Assembly: GCA_001916055.1 (NCBI GenBank)
Contig: MNRR01000043.1
Location: 1-21,701 of the forward strand
From: Clostridium sp. 28_12
GTDB lineage: Bacteria; Bacillota; Clostridia; TANB77; CAG-508
Reading direction: 5' to 3'
Length of the DNA stretch: 21,701 nt
The notes under the pieces are model-generated. The model did no database searches and was not told the origin of the DNA. It worked only from the letters and a program-made list of their open reading frames with translations. Made by a program: the position numbers and the translations under genes. Numbering within the stretch: position 1 is the first letter of the stretch; each line of letters starts with the position of its first letter. Positions 15,440-21,701 of the stretch are shown here, piece after piece.

Positions 15440-16038
15440 ATGTTAAATATAAAAAATATGAACAAAGTGAAATGATATTATATACAATGGACGAATTAGT
15501 TCAAGAGGATAGTCTATTTAGAAAAATAGATGCATGTATCGATTTTACTTTTATTTATGAGGAAGTAAAAGATTTATATTGTTGTACAAATGGAAGACCA
15601 AGTATAGATCCAGTTGTTTTATTCAAAATAGTGTTCATAGAGGCTTTAGAAGGATTAAAGTCAATGAGAAAAACTTGTGAAAAAATAAAAGTTGACGCAG
15701 AATATAGATGGTTTCTAGGAATCCCATTTGGAAAAAGTACACCACACTATTCTACATTTAGTCAAAATTATATAAGAAGATATGCTGGAACAGAAGTATT
15801 TGAAAATATATTTGTGAAAATAGTAGAACAGGCAATGAAATATGGATTAGTAAAAGGTGAAACATTTTTTACTGACTTAACGCATAAGAAAGCTAATGCG
15901 AATAAAAATAAACATCACATAGAAATAGTACGAGAAGTAAAAAGAAGAAGAGAATGGCTAGAAAAAGAAATAAATGAAGAACGAGTAAAACAATGTAATA
16001 AGACAAATCATAAAAAACAAGAAAACAGAAAAAAATAG
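15440..16038 (+). pseudogene. IS1182-family transposase, frameshifted and truncated
   Basis: The N-terminal third of an IS1182-type transposase is clear: DLYCCTNGRPSIDPVVLFKI, YRWFLGIPFG, STPHYSTFSQNYIRR and THKKANANKNKHHIE are all family motifs. GGAGGG at 15428-15433 points to ATG 15440, but that frame stops after 11 codons. Adding one A to the short A-run at 15445-15447 would restore a reading M-L-K-Y-K-K-Y-E-Q-S-E that runs into the long frame at ATG 15472, so a single-base deletion is the likely cause. The frame then ends at 16038, about residue 190; intact relatives go on for several hundred more residues with the remaining DDE motifs, which are absent here. It cannot be an active transposase. 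Confidence 0.8.
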
Positions 16039-16045
16039 TATATGG

Positions 16046-16414
16046 ATGTGGATTACAAATCGAGAAATAACAAGGAAAAATTTATATAAAATAATATATT
16101 GTGCCCGATTAAGGGACTATATAGAAAATCAAGGATTTAAAGAACAAAAAGTAACAAGTGGAATAGATTTAGAACATGTATATTCAAGAAATATAAAGGC
16201 AATTAAGGTAATATATACAATCATACAGATAACACATTTAATATTACAAATAATAGAACATTCAAATATATGTGGAGATTTCGGAAAAAAATATGGAAGC
16301 GTAAAAGTATTTCGAAGAAAGTTTTATGCCCACTTAACCGAAACTCAAATAAACATAGAACTTATTCAAACGAAGATACAAATACGCTTCAATAAATCAT
16401 TAATGATATATTAA
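16046..16414 (+). pseudogene. C-terminal fragment of a different (IS4-like DDE) transposase
   Basis: The 122-residue frame does not continue the IS1182 protein. ARLRDYIENQGFKEQK, IDLEHVYSRN and YTIIQITHLILQIIEHSNI closely resemble the C-terminal motif set 'R.RW.IENEGFN.QKN.GY.LEH.YS ... KNYY.LLQIAH.I.QL.E' of an IS4-superfamily transposase group. The catalytic glutamate region would be IENQGF. No start codon context is seen and the N-terminal part is missing, so this is a fragment. It begins within about 10 bases of the end of the IS1182 frame, placing a recombination or deletion junction near 16020-16050. Confidence 0.6.
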
Positions 16415-16572
16415 TAATACAAAAGAACAAGCTTTTTAAAGGCAAAAATGTACAGCTTTGAAAGTATTGATAATACTGCATTACGAAGAATATCTAAAAC
16501 ATAAACTTTAAAAAACTTAATTTTCTAAGAAAAAAATTTTTATTCGTCACTACTGTTTTTGGTTGCATATAA

Positions 16573-16601
16573 TTGACATAATTTGAATAAAATGCTATAA
16601 T
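16573..16601 (+). promoter_or_regulatory. Consensus sigma-A promoter with extended -10
   Basis: TTGACA (16573-16578), a 17-base spacer and TGcTATAAT (-10 at 16596-16601) match the consensus at every core base. Transcription should start near 16608, which rules out the in-frame TTG at 16604 as a start codon. It lies immediately beyond the IS remnant. Confidence 0.85.
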
Positions 16602-16663
16602 CATTGTATTATACATTAGCGTATATGGATAAAACTATATTCATAGAAAGGAATGATTTAAGC

Positions 16664-17932
16664 ATGATGAACATTGAAAACTCAAAGCGGACATATGTTA
16701 TTTCTATCAATGAAAATCTTGAAGTTTCTGTTGTAAGGACTGAGAATAATAAGATTTCAATGATAGAGGCAAGTAATCTACCTACAATATTAAGTATTAG
16801 AAGTAAATTGGTTTTTGAAAATGAATCTATGATACTAAAATACTTAACAGTTGAGAAAGATTCCAAATATATGTGGATTTCAGTAGAAGAATTAATTAAT
16901 AAATTAGACAATTCTAATGAAATTGCAGCCATCAAATATTTTTGGGATAATCTTGAAGAGTGGGTAGTTGACAAAAAAGTGCTAGACAGTTACAGCTTTG
17001 TGAAAGCTTTAAGGAATAATGATATTTCAGTATTGAGAACTATTCCTAAAAGTGATTTGCACAATCATATACCATATGGCGGAAGTAGAGAGGTAATATA
17101 CTTATTAACTAGATACAAAGTTCCAGTATTAGATAAAAAGTTGATAAGTATTCCTGAAATGAACCAATGGTGCAATGACAATATTAAGGGCAAATTAACA
17201 AATGCAAACACTGACTATGCACTAAGAGCACTTGCAGCATTTATACAAGCAAAAAAAGACGGGATAACTGTTTTTGCTCCGAATTTTGGTTTATGTGCAA
17301 GAAAACATTTTGATTCGTATGATGACCTTATTTATTTTATACAGCTACTAAAAGAAACATTTTCCGATTGTATGCAGATATATCCGGAATTATGCTTTGA
17401 CCGGCATAAATATGATCCAAAAAATGATGAGGATGTTCAAAAGTTATTGGAAAGTGGAGTTTTTTATTCTATAGATGTAACTGGAGATGAAATGTTGGGA
17501 GTTAAAAATTTTGCTGAATACTATAATATGGCAGGAAATTTAGGAATCATAAGAAGAGCTCATGTAGGCGAATTTGGAGACAGCAGTATAGTTAAAGAAG
17601 CAATTGATATTCTTGGATTAGATATGTTGCAGCATGGCTTGTCAATAATTGAAGACAGAAATTTAATGCAAGAGATTTATGAAAAGAATATTAGTTTAAC
17701 AATTTGTCCAACTAGCAATGTTATGCTTTCAAGGGTAGAATCATATGAGTCGCACCCAATTAGGATTATTACTATTGCTGGAATCAAAACAACCGTTTGT
17801 AGTGATGATATTTTAATTTTTGATTCAGATGTATCAAATGAATATTTAAAGTTATATAAAAACAAAACTTTAAACGAGTTCCAATTGAATACTATAAGAA
17901 TCAATGGCCTAAACTACGGCAATAATAGATAA
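16664..17932 (+). CDS. Adenosine-deaminase-like amidohydrolase with an N-terminal extension
   Basis: The C-terminal 290 residues follow the metal-dependent adenosine deaminase pattern: SDLHNHIPYGG (H133, H135 metal ligands), RAHVGEFGD (H300 ligand, E303 proton shuttle), LQHGLSI (H324), LTICPTSNVML, and CSDDILIFDS (D381, D382). All key residues are present, so deamination of adenosine or a related purine is plausible. Residues 1-125 are an extra domain I do not recognise, found upstream of the barrel; standard bacterial enzymes begin at the HxH motif. I chose ATG 16664 because AAAGGA lies at 16647-16652 and the promoter start site excludes the earlier TTG. The gene is alone on its transcript, between IS debris and a terminator. 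The substrate is not settled: aminofutalosine, adenine or a signalling nucleotide are alternatives. Confidence 0.82.
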   Translation: MMNIENSKRTYVISINENLEVSVVRTENNKISMIEASNLPTILSIRSKLVFENESMILKYLTVEKDSKYMWISVEELINKLDNSNEIAAIKYFWDNLEEWVVDKKVLDSYSFVKALRNNDISVLRTIPKSDLHNHIPYGGSREVIYLLTRYKVPVLDKKLISIPEMNQWCNDNIKGKLTNANTDYALRALAAFIQAKKDGITVFAPNFGLCARKHFDSYDDLIYFIQLLKETFSDCMQIYPELCFDRHKYDPKNDEDVQKLLESGVFYSIDVTGDEMLGVKNFAEYYNMAGNLGIIRRAHVGEFGDSSIVKEAIDILGLDMLQHGLSIIEDRNLMQEIYEKNISLTICPTSNVMLSRVESYESHPIRIITIAGIKTTVCSDDILIFDSDVSNEYLKLYKNKTLNEFQLNTIRINGLNYGNNR

Positions 17933-17967
17933 ATCTATAAGCGGCTTAATGTGGTATTTTTACTTTT

Positions 17968-18003
17968 ATACTCTATGGGAAAATTTCCTATAGAGTATTT
18001 TTT
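17968..18003 (+). terminator. Intrinsic terminator
   Basis: ATACTCTATGGG (17968-17979) and CCTATAGAGTAT (17987-17998) form a 12-bp stem with one G-U pair, followed by six T. It ends the deaminase-like transcript. Confidence 0.85.
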
Positions 18004-18039
18004 ATGAGAAAAATAAATAAATTCATATACTTTAAACTA

Positions 18040-18068
18040 TTGATATTGCAATAAGAATGTGGTAATAT
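18040..18068 (+). promoter_or_regulatory. Sigma-A-type promoter, extended -10
   Basis: TTGATA (18040-18045), a 17-base spacer and TGgTAATAT (-10 at 18063-18068) lie 32 bases before the nucleotidyltransferase-fold gene. Confidence 0.6.
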
Positions 18069-18100
18069 ATACATAAAATTTGATGAAAGGGAGAATGAAT

Positions 18101-18490
18101 ATGATTAAAGAAGATATTTTGAATATGTTAAAAGAATTAAATTTTCCAAAAGATGAATTTTATATTGTTGGTGGAAGCAGTTTAGTTATGAGAGGAATAA
18201 GAGAAATTGCAGGAGATTTAGACCTATGTATTTCAACAGAATTATTTAATAATATAAAGGAAAAATATAACTTGACTGATGAAAAAAGGAATGAATGTGG
18301 TTTTTATAAAATAAATGATGACTTGGAAGTTGTAGTAAATGAAAAGTACGAGTTTGATATGGAAGAAGGAGAGCCATATAATTTGGAGAATATAAATACA
18401 ATATTAAATTTTAAATTAAAAAGAAATGCCCAAAAAGATCAAAAAGATATTGAGAATATAAAAAAATATATAGAAGGAAAAAAGAGTTAA
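18101..18490 (+). CDS. Nucleotidyltransferase-fold protein, paralogue A
   Basis: This encodes a 129-residue protein with the start of a nucleotidyltransferase fold: YIVGGSSLVMRG (residues 21-32) and GDLDLCIS (38-45), the G-G-S and D-x-D elements that bind nucleotide and metal in AbiEii/DUF6036-like proteins. A third acidic residue could come from LEVVV (E76). The C-terminus (NFKLKRNAQKDQKDIENIKK) matches the basic 'K.R....KD..DI' tail of that superfamily, which suggests a complete but minimal protein. I chose ATG 18101 because AAAGGGAG (18086-18093) is seven bases upstream. A second copy with about 54% identity and identical length lies at 21164-21553. The aldo/keto reductase gene starts one base after the stop, so the two are translationally coupled. 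Activity and substrate are unknown. Confidence 0.75.
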   Translation: MIKEDILNMLKELNFPKDEFYIVGGSSLVMRGIREIAGDLDLCISTELFNNIKEKYNLTDEKRNECGFYKINDDLEVVVNEKYEFDMEEGEPYNLENINTILNFKLKRNAQKDQKDIENIKKYIEGKKS

Positions 18491-18491
18491 A

Positions 18492-19322
18492 ATGAGAAGA
18501 TTAAAATTATATAATGGAATAGAAATTCCAGAAATAGGCTTTGGAACTTGGCACATAAAAGATGAGAAAGAATTGGAATTTTCAATAAAAACTGCTGTTG
18601 AAAATGGATATACACATATAGATACAGCTTCAAAATATAAAAATGAGGAATTAATAGGAAATACTATAGAAAAGTATAATATACCAAGGGAAAAATTGTT
18701 TATTACAAGTAAATTATGGAATGAAGACAAGGGATATGATAATACAATTAAGGCTTTTCAGGAAACACTTGATAGACTTAAAACGGATTATTTAGACTTA
18801 TACTTAATACACTGGCCTATGACAGCTGATAATTGGGAAGAATTAAATGCGGAAACTTGGAGAGCATTTGAAGATTTATATAAAATGGGAAAAGTTAAGG
18901 CAATAGGTGTAAGTAATTTTATGATACAGCATATGGAATCTTTAAGAAAAACAGCAAATATTTTCCCTATGGTTGATCAAATTGAATTTCATCCAGGAAT
19001 GATGCAGAAAGAAATCTTAGAATATTGTAGAAATAATAATATAGTTGTTGAAGCCTGGAGCCCGTTAGGTTTTGGAAGAATGTTAGATAATGAAGATTTA
19101 AAAAGAATTGCAGATAAATATAAAAAATCAGTAGCACAAATTTGTGTCAGATGGTGTGTTCAAAATAACGTAATACCATTACCAAAATCCACTCATCTAG
19201 AAAGGATTAAAGATAATATTGATATATATGATTTTATAATTTCAGATGAAGATATGGAATATATAAATAATATGGAGTATTTTGCAGGGTCAGGATTAAC
19301 ACCTAATAAGATATTTCCTTAA
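18492..19322 (+). CDS. Aldo/keto reductase
   Basis: Aldo/keto reductases are NADPH-dependent TIM-barrel enzymes that reduce aldehydes and ketones. The 276-residue protein has the full catalytic tetrad: D44 (HIDTA), Y49 (SKY), K74 (TSKLW) and H107 (LIHWP). KAIGVSNF, QIEFHPGM, EAWSPLG and IPLPKSTHLERIKDN are the other signature segments, the last binding the NADPH phosphate. Length and motif order fit the AKR5-like group that includes 2,5-diketo-D-gluconate reductases, but the substrate is not predictable. Its ribosome site is weak (AAAAGAG) and the start is one base from the preceding stop, so translation probably depends on the nucleotidyltransferase-fold gene. This pairing suggests joint regulation rather than a known pathway. 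Confidence 0.94.
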   Translation: MRRLKLYNGIEIPEIGFGTWHIKDEKELEFSIKTAVENGYTHIDTASKYKNEELIGNTIEKYNIPREKLFITSKLWNEDKGYDNTIKAFQETLDRLKTDYLDLYLIHWPMTADNWEELNAETWRAFEDLYKMGKVKAIGVSNFMIQHMESLRKTANIFPMVDQIEFHPGMMQKEILEYCRNNNIVVEAWSPLGFGRMLDNEDLKRIADKYKKSVAQICVRWCVQNNVIPLPKSTHLERIKDNIDIYDFIISDEDMEYINNMEYFAGSGLTPNKIFP

Positions 19323-19327
19323 AAGGG

Positions 19328-19362
19328 AACTCCCTAGTTGACTTGGTCAACTAGGGAGTTTT
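19328..19362. terminator. Long symmetrical terminator between convergent genes
   Basis: AACTCCCTAGTTGAC and GTCAACTAGGGAGTT form a perfect 15-bp stem around TTG, with four T at the 3' side. It separates the reductase gene from the convergent radical SAM gene. Confidence 0.85.
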
Positions 19363-19375
19363 GGATTGTACTCAA

Positions 19376-20947
19376 TTAGAGTTTCATCTTAAGGCAGAAA
19401 TTCTCCGCCTCTTTTTTCATGAAAGAAATTCTGTTATGATACTTTCCGTAAAGAATAGGGTCATCGCTGTCCGGAATGTCATTGACACTGGTAATATTGC
19501 AATAATAGGTTTCATTGTAATATGCGATTGCCTGCTGAATATGCTTTTCGGATACATCATAATGTCCAAGACGAATAAGATTGAACAGGATTTCCCAGTC
19601 TGTCTTGTTCAGCTCAGACTTTTTGTCAAAATACTGGCTGATGATGTCAAAATCGGATGCCTTATAGAGTGCCGTAATTTCGTCTACACTTGAGTGAATG
19701 ACACTAAGAAGATTGCCGGGAAGGAAAGAAATGTCATCTTCTGAAAGAACACCGTCTTCCAGGTAATCCTTAATGGCTCTTACAGCATAGTAGAGCTTGG
19801 TTTTTTCTTCTTCCATAAGGAAAGCACCAGCATAGTCTCTGAGATTCATTGCCTTAGAACGCAGTACTGCATGAGGGTTTACAGTTTTGATAATTCTTTC
19901 TCTGTAGTAGTAACCTTTATCGAGAAAAGAATAGCTGATGATATTATTGAATGTTCCATCAACCAAATCCTGATAAGAGTCAACATATACATTGTAAAGA
20001 CTATCCCACTGCTGATTTCCCCAAGTAGTAACATTGCCATTGTAGTCAATCCAGAAATCGAGACCAAGTGAACCATCACAGTTTGTGAGGATTGAAGGAT
20101 TGCCATATTCACTTGCACTCATATCCTCTTCAAAAACATCAAGAGATTTCTGAATATCCTCGGTAAGAGAATTCAAATCAATCTTGAGATTGGAGAAGAA
20201 AAGTTTGGAAAGACCAACCTTGATTTCATAGCCTTCGTCGAACTTAAGGGTAGCCTGCTTGGGAAGAATCTTGATGATTTCCTTATTATCGGAAACAGAT
20301 TCGATATCGCTGTAGATGACTTCGCAGTTGCCAATCTTCTTTGCAACTATTTCCAGAGTGGGATCGTTCTGCATGGTGTGAATTCTCAGCTGAAAATTCT
20401 TACCATCAGAATAGGATTCTCTGAATACACGGATTACATTGTCGATGACATCGAAGCCAAGAGGCTTGTAGTGGAAAGAATCAACGCTAAGCCTGAGTAC
20501 AAGTACCAAGTCATCGTTTCTGCTTTTCCAACTATCGTACAGTTCGTCAATCGTTCTTTTTGCCGATTCATAGGTTTTTGCCCAAATGGCACTTGTAACG
20601 ATTACGATACGGTCGGACTTAACCTCACGGCCAATCCGGTTAACGATGTCTTTGCGAACCATGGGTTCACCACCGCCAGAAAGCATGAGGTAAGAATTGT
20701 TAGAATCGTTGATGAACTGAATCAGTCTATCAACGCCGTACTCAGAGAACTGATACTTCTCATCCGGAGTACCATCATGGTACATATTGGACTTAAAGAA
20801 GCAGCTCTCACAGCGGGCAGGACAGAGTTTAGTAACCCATGCACAGAGCATAGATTTAGAATTAAACTTCTTGCGCTTACCCTTAGGGATGCGAACCTTT
20901 TTTACCTGCTTAATGTGGTAACAAGGCCTGTCAAAGATATTCATCAT
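19376..20947 (-). CDS. Radical SAM enzyme, unknown substrate, foreign composition
   Basis: Radical SAM enzymes use a 4Fe-4S cluster and S-adenosylmethionine to start radical chemistry. In this 523-residue protein the cluster motif CPARCESC is at 42-49 (C42, C46, C49; Cx3Cx2C) and the SAM-contacting LSGGGEP at 89-95. The barrel extends to about 290. The part from about 295 on (LGLDFWIDYNGNVTTWGNQ) resembles the region before a SPASM domain, but only scattered cysteines follow, so no auxiliary-cluster domain is apparent. Sampled 60-base lines are 42-48% G+C against about 23-33% in neighbours, a clear sign of transfer. AAAGGAG (20957-20963) is nine bases before ATG 20947. It has its own promoter and a palindrome in its leader. 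No candidate peptide substrate gene is adjacent. Substrate unknown. Confidence 0.88.
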   Translation of the reverse strand: MMNIFDRPCYHIKQVKKVRIPKGKRKKFNSKSMLCAWVTKLCPARCESCFFKSNMYHDGTPDEKYQFSEYGVDRLIQFINDSNNSYLMLSGGGEPMVRKDIVNRIGREVKSDRIVIVTSAIWAKTYESAKRTIDELYDSWKSRNDDLVLVLRLSVDSFHYKPLGFDVIDNVIRVFRESYSDGKNFQLRIHTMQNDPTLEIVAKKIGNCEVIYSDIESVSDNKEIIKILPKQATLKFDEGYEIKVGLSKLFFSNLKIDLNSLTEDIQKSLDVFEEDMSASEYGNPSILTNCDGSLGLDFWIDYNGNVTTWGNQQWDSLYNVYVDSYQDLVDGTFNNIISYSFLDKGYYYRERIIKTVNPHAVLRSKAMNLRDYAGAFLMEEEKTKLYYAVRAIKDYLEDGVLSEDDISFLPGNLLSVIHSSVDEITALYKASDFDIISQYFDKKSELNKTDWEILFNLIRLGHYDVSEKHIQQAIAYYNETYYCNITSVNDIPDSDDPILYGKYHNRISFMKKEAENFCLKMKL

Positions 20948-20974
20948 GTCAAGGAACTCCTTTCTGAATGTTGC

Positions 20975-20993
20975 ATGGAGATACTATCTCCAT
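20975..20993. promoter_or_regulatory. Perfect 19-bp palindrome in the radical SAM leader
   Basis: ATGGAGATA-C-TATCTCCAT has 9-bp perfect arms. It lies between the predicted transcription start (near 21011) and the ribosome site, where a dimeric repressor could bind, or where the RNA could fold and mask translation. No regulator gene is adjacent. Confidence 0.6.
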
Positions 20994-21017
20994 ATGGTTT
21001 AAATTGTCTACATAAGC

Positions 21018-21046
21018 GTTTTACAATATTCATCATTAAAAGTCAA
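21018..21046 (-). promoter_or_regulatory. Promoter for the radical SAM gene
   Basis: On the minus strand TTGACT (21046-21041), a 17-base spacer and TAAAAC (21023-21018) lie about 70 bases before the start codon. The -10 is imperfect. Confidence 0.5.
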
Positions 21047-21111
21047 TGCTTTACATAAAATTTTTTCGACTTTTTCTTAAATGGGATAAAATAAAAAGTA
21101 TTTTTAAATGA

Positions 21112-21140
21112 TTGACGAGTCGACATAAATATGTTAAAAT
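21112..21140 (+). promoter_or_regulatory. Sigma-A-type promoter, extended -10
   Basis: TTGACG (21112-21117), a 17-base spacer and TGtTAAAAT (-10 at 21135-21140). Because the ATG at 21131 lies inside this promoter, translation must begin at ATG 21164. Confidence 0.65.
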
Positions 21141-21163
21141 ATGTAAAAGGAGTTGAAAAGAAT

Positions 21164-21553
21164 ATGAACAAAGAAGAATTATTAAACCTTGTGGAAAGTT
21201 TAAATATGCCTAGAGATGAATATTATATTTTAGGTGGTGGTAGCTTAGTTATGTTTGGAATAAAAGATAAAACTGCAGATTTAGATTTATGTGTATCAGA
21301 AGAATTATTTGCCAGATTAAAAGAAGAATATAATTTAGATGAAAAAGATAAAAATAAATGCGGATTTTATCATATTTCAGATATTATTGAGGTTATACCT
21401 AACCCTAAAGACGAATTTACTTGTGAAGAAATTGAGGGATATCAGGTTGAAGAATTAAAAAGAATACTTGAATTTAAGAAAAAAAGAAATGCACCAAAAG
21501 ATCAACCTTATATTGAAAAAATTACTAAGTATTTAGAAGAACATAAAAATTAA
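21164..21553 (+). CDS. Nucleotidyltransferase-fold protein, paralogue B
   Basis: This encodes a 129-residue protein that aligns end to end without gaps with paralogue A at 18101-18490; by hand count 70 of 129 residues are identical. The fold motifs are YILGGGSLVMFG and ADLDLCVS (D39, D41), the third acidic position IEVIP (E76), and the same tail KKKRNAPKDQPYIEKITKYL. I chose ATG 21164, with AAAAGGAG at 21145-21152; the earlier in-frame ATG at 21131 overlaps the promoter. Unlike paralogue A it has no coupled downstream gene and ends in its own terminator. It lies divergently from the radical SAM gene with overlapping promoter regions. No HEPN-type partner of minimal nucleotidyltransferases is seen. 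Confidence 0.75.
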   Translation: MNKEELLNLVESLNMPRDEYYILGGGSLVMFGIKDKTADLDLCVSEELFARLKEEYNLDEKDKNKCGFYHISDIIEVIPNPKDEFTCEEIEGYQVEELKRILEFKKKRNAPKDQPYIEKITKYLEEHKN

Positions 21554-21562
21554 TATAATTGA

Positions 21563-21596
21563 GCGAATAATTAGTATTGCTAGTTACTCGCTTTTT
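21563..21596 (+). terminator. Intrinsic terminator
   Basis: GCGAATAATTAG (21563-21574) pairs with CTAGTTACTCGC (21580-21591) with one mismatch and one G-U pair, followed by TTTTT. Confidence 0.8.
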
Positions 21597-21701
21597 ATAG
21601 TTTAAAAGCACAAAATAATGATAGGAAAATCTGAAAATTATAAAATTATCTTGGCTTAGAAAAATATCGCAATCTAATATAAAAGAATAATATTTTTGAA
21701 A

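Larger units (their letters stand above)
15332..16566 (+). mobile_element. Decayed, mosaic insertion sequence
   Basis: This stretch carries the 5' part of an IS1182-type transposase gene joined to the 3' part of an unrelated transposase. At the left, CAATTACAACCAA (15332-15344) and TTGGTTGTAATTG (15416-15428) form a 13-bp inverted pair around a terminator and a -10 (TGaTATAAT, 15406-15411), before the GGAGGG ribosome site of the transposase. At the right, TTTTTGGTTG (about 16556-16565) has the same TTTGGTTG core and may be the other end. Neither the exact ends nor a target duplication could be fixed. Confidence 0.6.

Noticed and set aside
16604..16663. Extended N-terminus for the deaminase-like protein from TTG 16604
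   Set aside because: The consensus promoter places the transcription start near 16608, and a good ribosome site serves ATG 16664.
18101..18490. Minimal nucleotidyltransferase as the antitoxin of a HEPN/MNT pair
   Set aside because: Neither neighbour has a HEPN Rx4-6H motif; the coupled gene is a clear aldo/keto reductase.
19376..20947. Radical SAM protein as a prokaryotic viperin
   Set aside because: The CxxxCxxC motif alone is shared by the whole superfamily. The protein is much longer (523 residues) and lacks the surrounding viperin motifs I would expect.
20944..21036. A 30-codon minus-strand frame that overlaps the radical SAM start by ATGA, possible leader or precursor peptide
   Set aside because: Its first ATG lies inside the predicted promoter (before the transcription start), it has no ribosome site, and its sequence has no RiPP-like core. 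It would need a different promoter to be real.
20378..21058. Long plus-strand frame of 226 codons
   Set aside because: It lies opposite the radical SAM gene, has no ribosome site, and the minus-strand frame carries the recognised motifs.
21597..21701. Last 105 bases of the window
   Set aside because: No frame, promoter or hairpin could be supported. Only a short ATTGCGAT core on the minus strand recalls the 14-bp repeat.

Overview
The window is AT-rich DNA (most sampled 60-base lines of the native genes are roughly 25-33% G+C) with strong Shine-Dalgarno sequences, consensus sigma-A-type promoters and many intrinsic terminators. It encodes a SpoIIE-type phosphatase and a PdaB-like polysaccharide deacetylase. 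Together these point to an endospore-forming member of the Clostridia or a close relative. No rRNA, tRNA or CRISPR array was seen.

Layout. Bases 1-210 are the decayed 3' end of an IS1595-type transposase. Bases 352-1307 hold a small membrane protein and a lipoprotein, both unrecognised. Bases 1501-8192 hold spoIIE with an unusual N-terminal membrane extension, then two small charged proteins, a membrane-anchored WG-repeat protein and a tail-anchored protein of unknown function. Bases 8313-12071 are a compact run of acpS, a TatD nuclease, a family-4 uracil-DNA glycosylase, a sortase and a GltD-like flavoprotein, closed by a symmetrical terminator. A convergent HExxH metallopeptidase (12249-13334, minus) follows, with a degenerate 15-bp repeat array behind it. 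It is divergent from the PdaB-like deacetylase, and the shared intergenic region carries four TTACA boxes at exact 11-bp spacing, a pattern typical of PhoB/PhoP-class response regulator sites.

From about 14.3 kb the window looks accessory. It contains a protein of foreign-looking composition with a degenerate C-terminal FGE/C-type-lectin-like motif set, a mosaic IS remnant built from pieces of two unrelated transposases, and an adenosine-deaminase-like enzyme with a near-perfect promoter. Next come two 129-residue nucleotidyltransferase-fold paralogues (about 54% identical, no gaps) on either side of an aldo/keto reductase and a radical SAM enzyme. The radical SAM gene is about 42-48% G+C in sampled lines, reads on the opposite strand, and has its own promoter and a perfect palindrome in its leader.

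How the genes work together. The acpS-to-GltD block is an ordinary co-transcribed set. The spoIIE block may be sporulation or envelope related. The most promising candidate for something undescribed is the nucleotidyltransferase / reductase / radical SAM / nucleotidyltransferase module at 18.0-21.6 kb. The SpoIIE N-terminal duplication and the 11-bp box array come next. All functional links between neighbours are inference from position.
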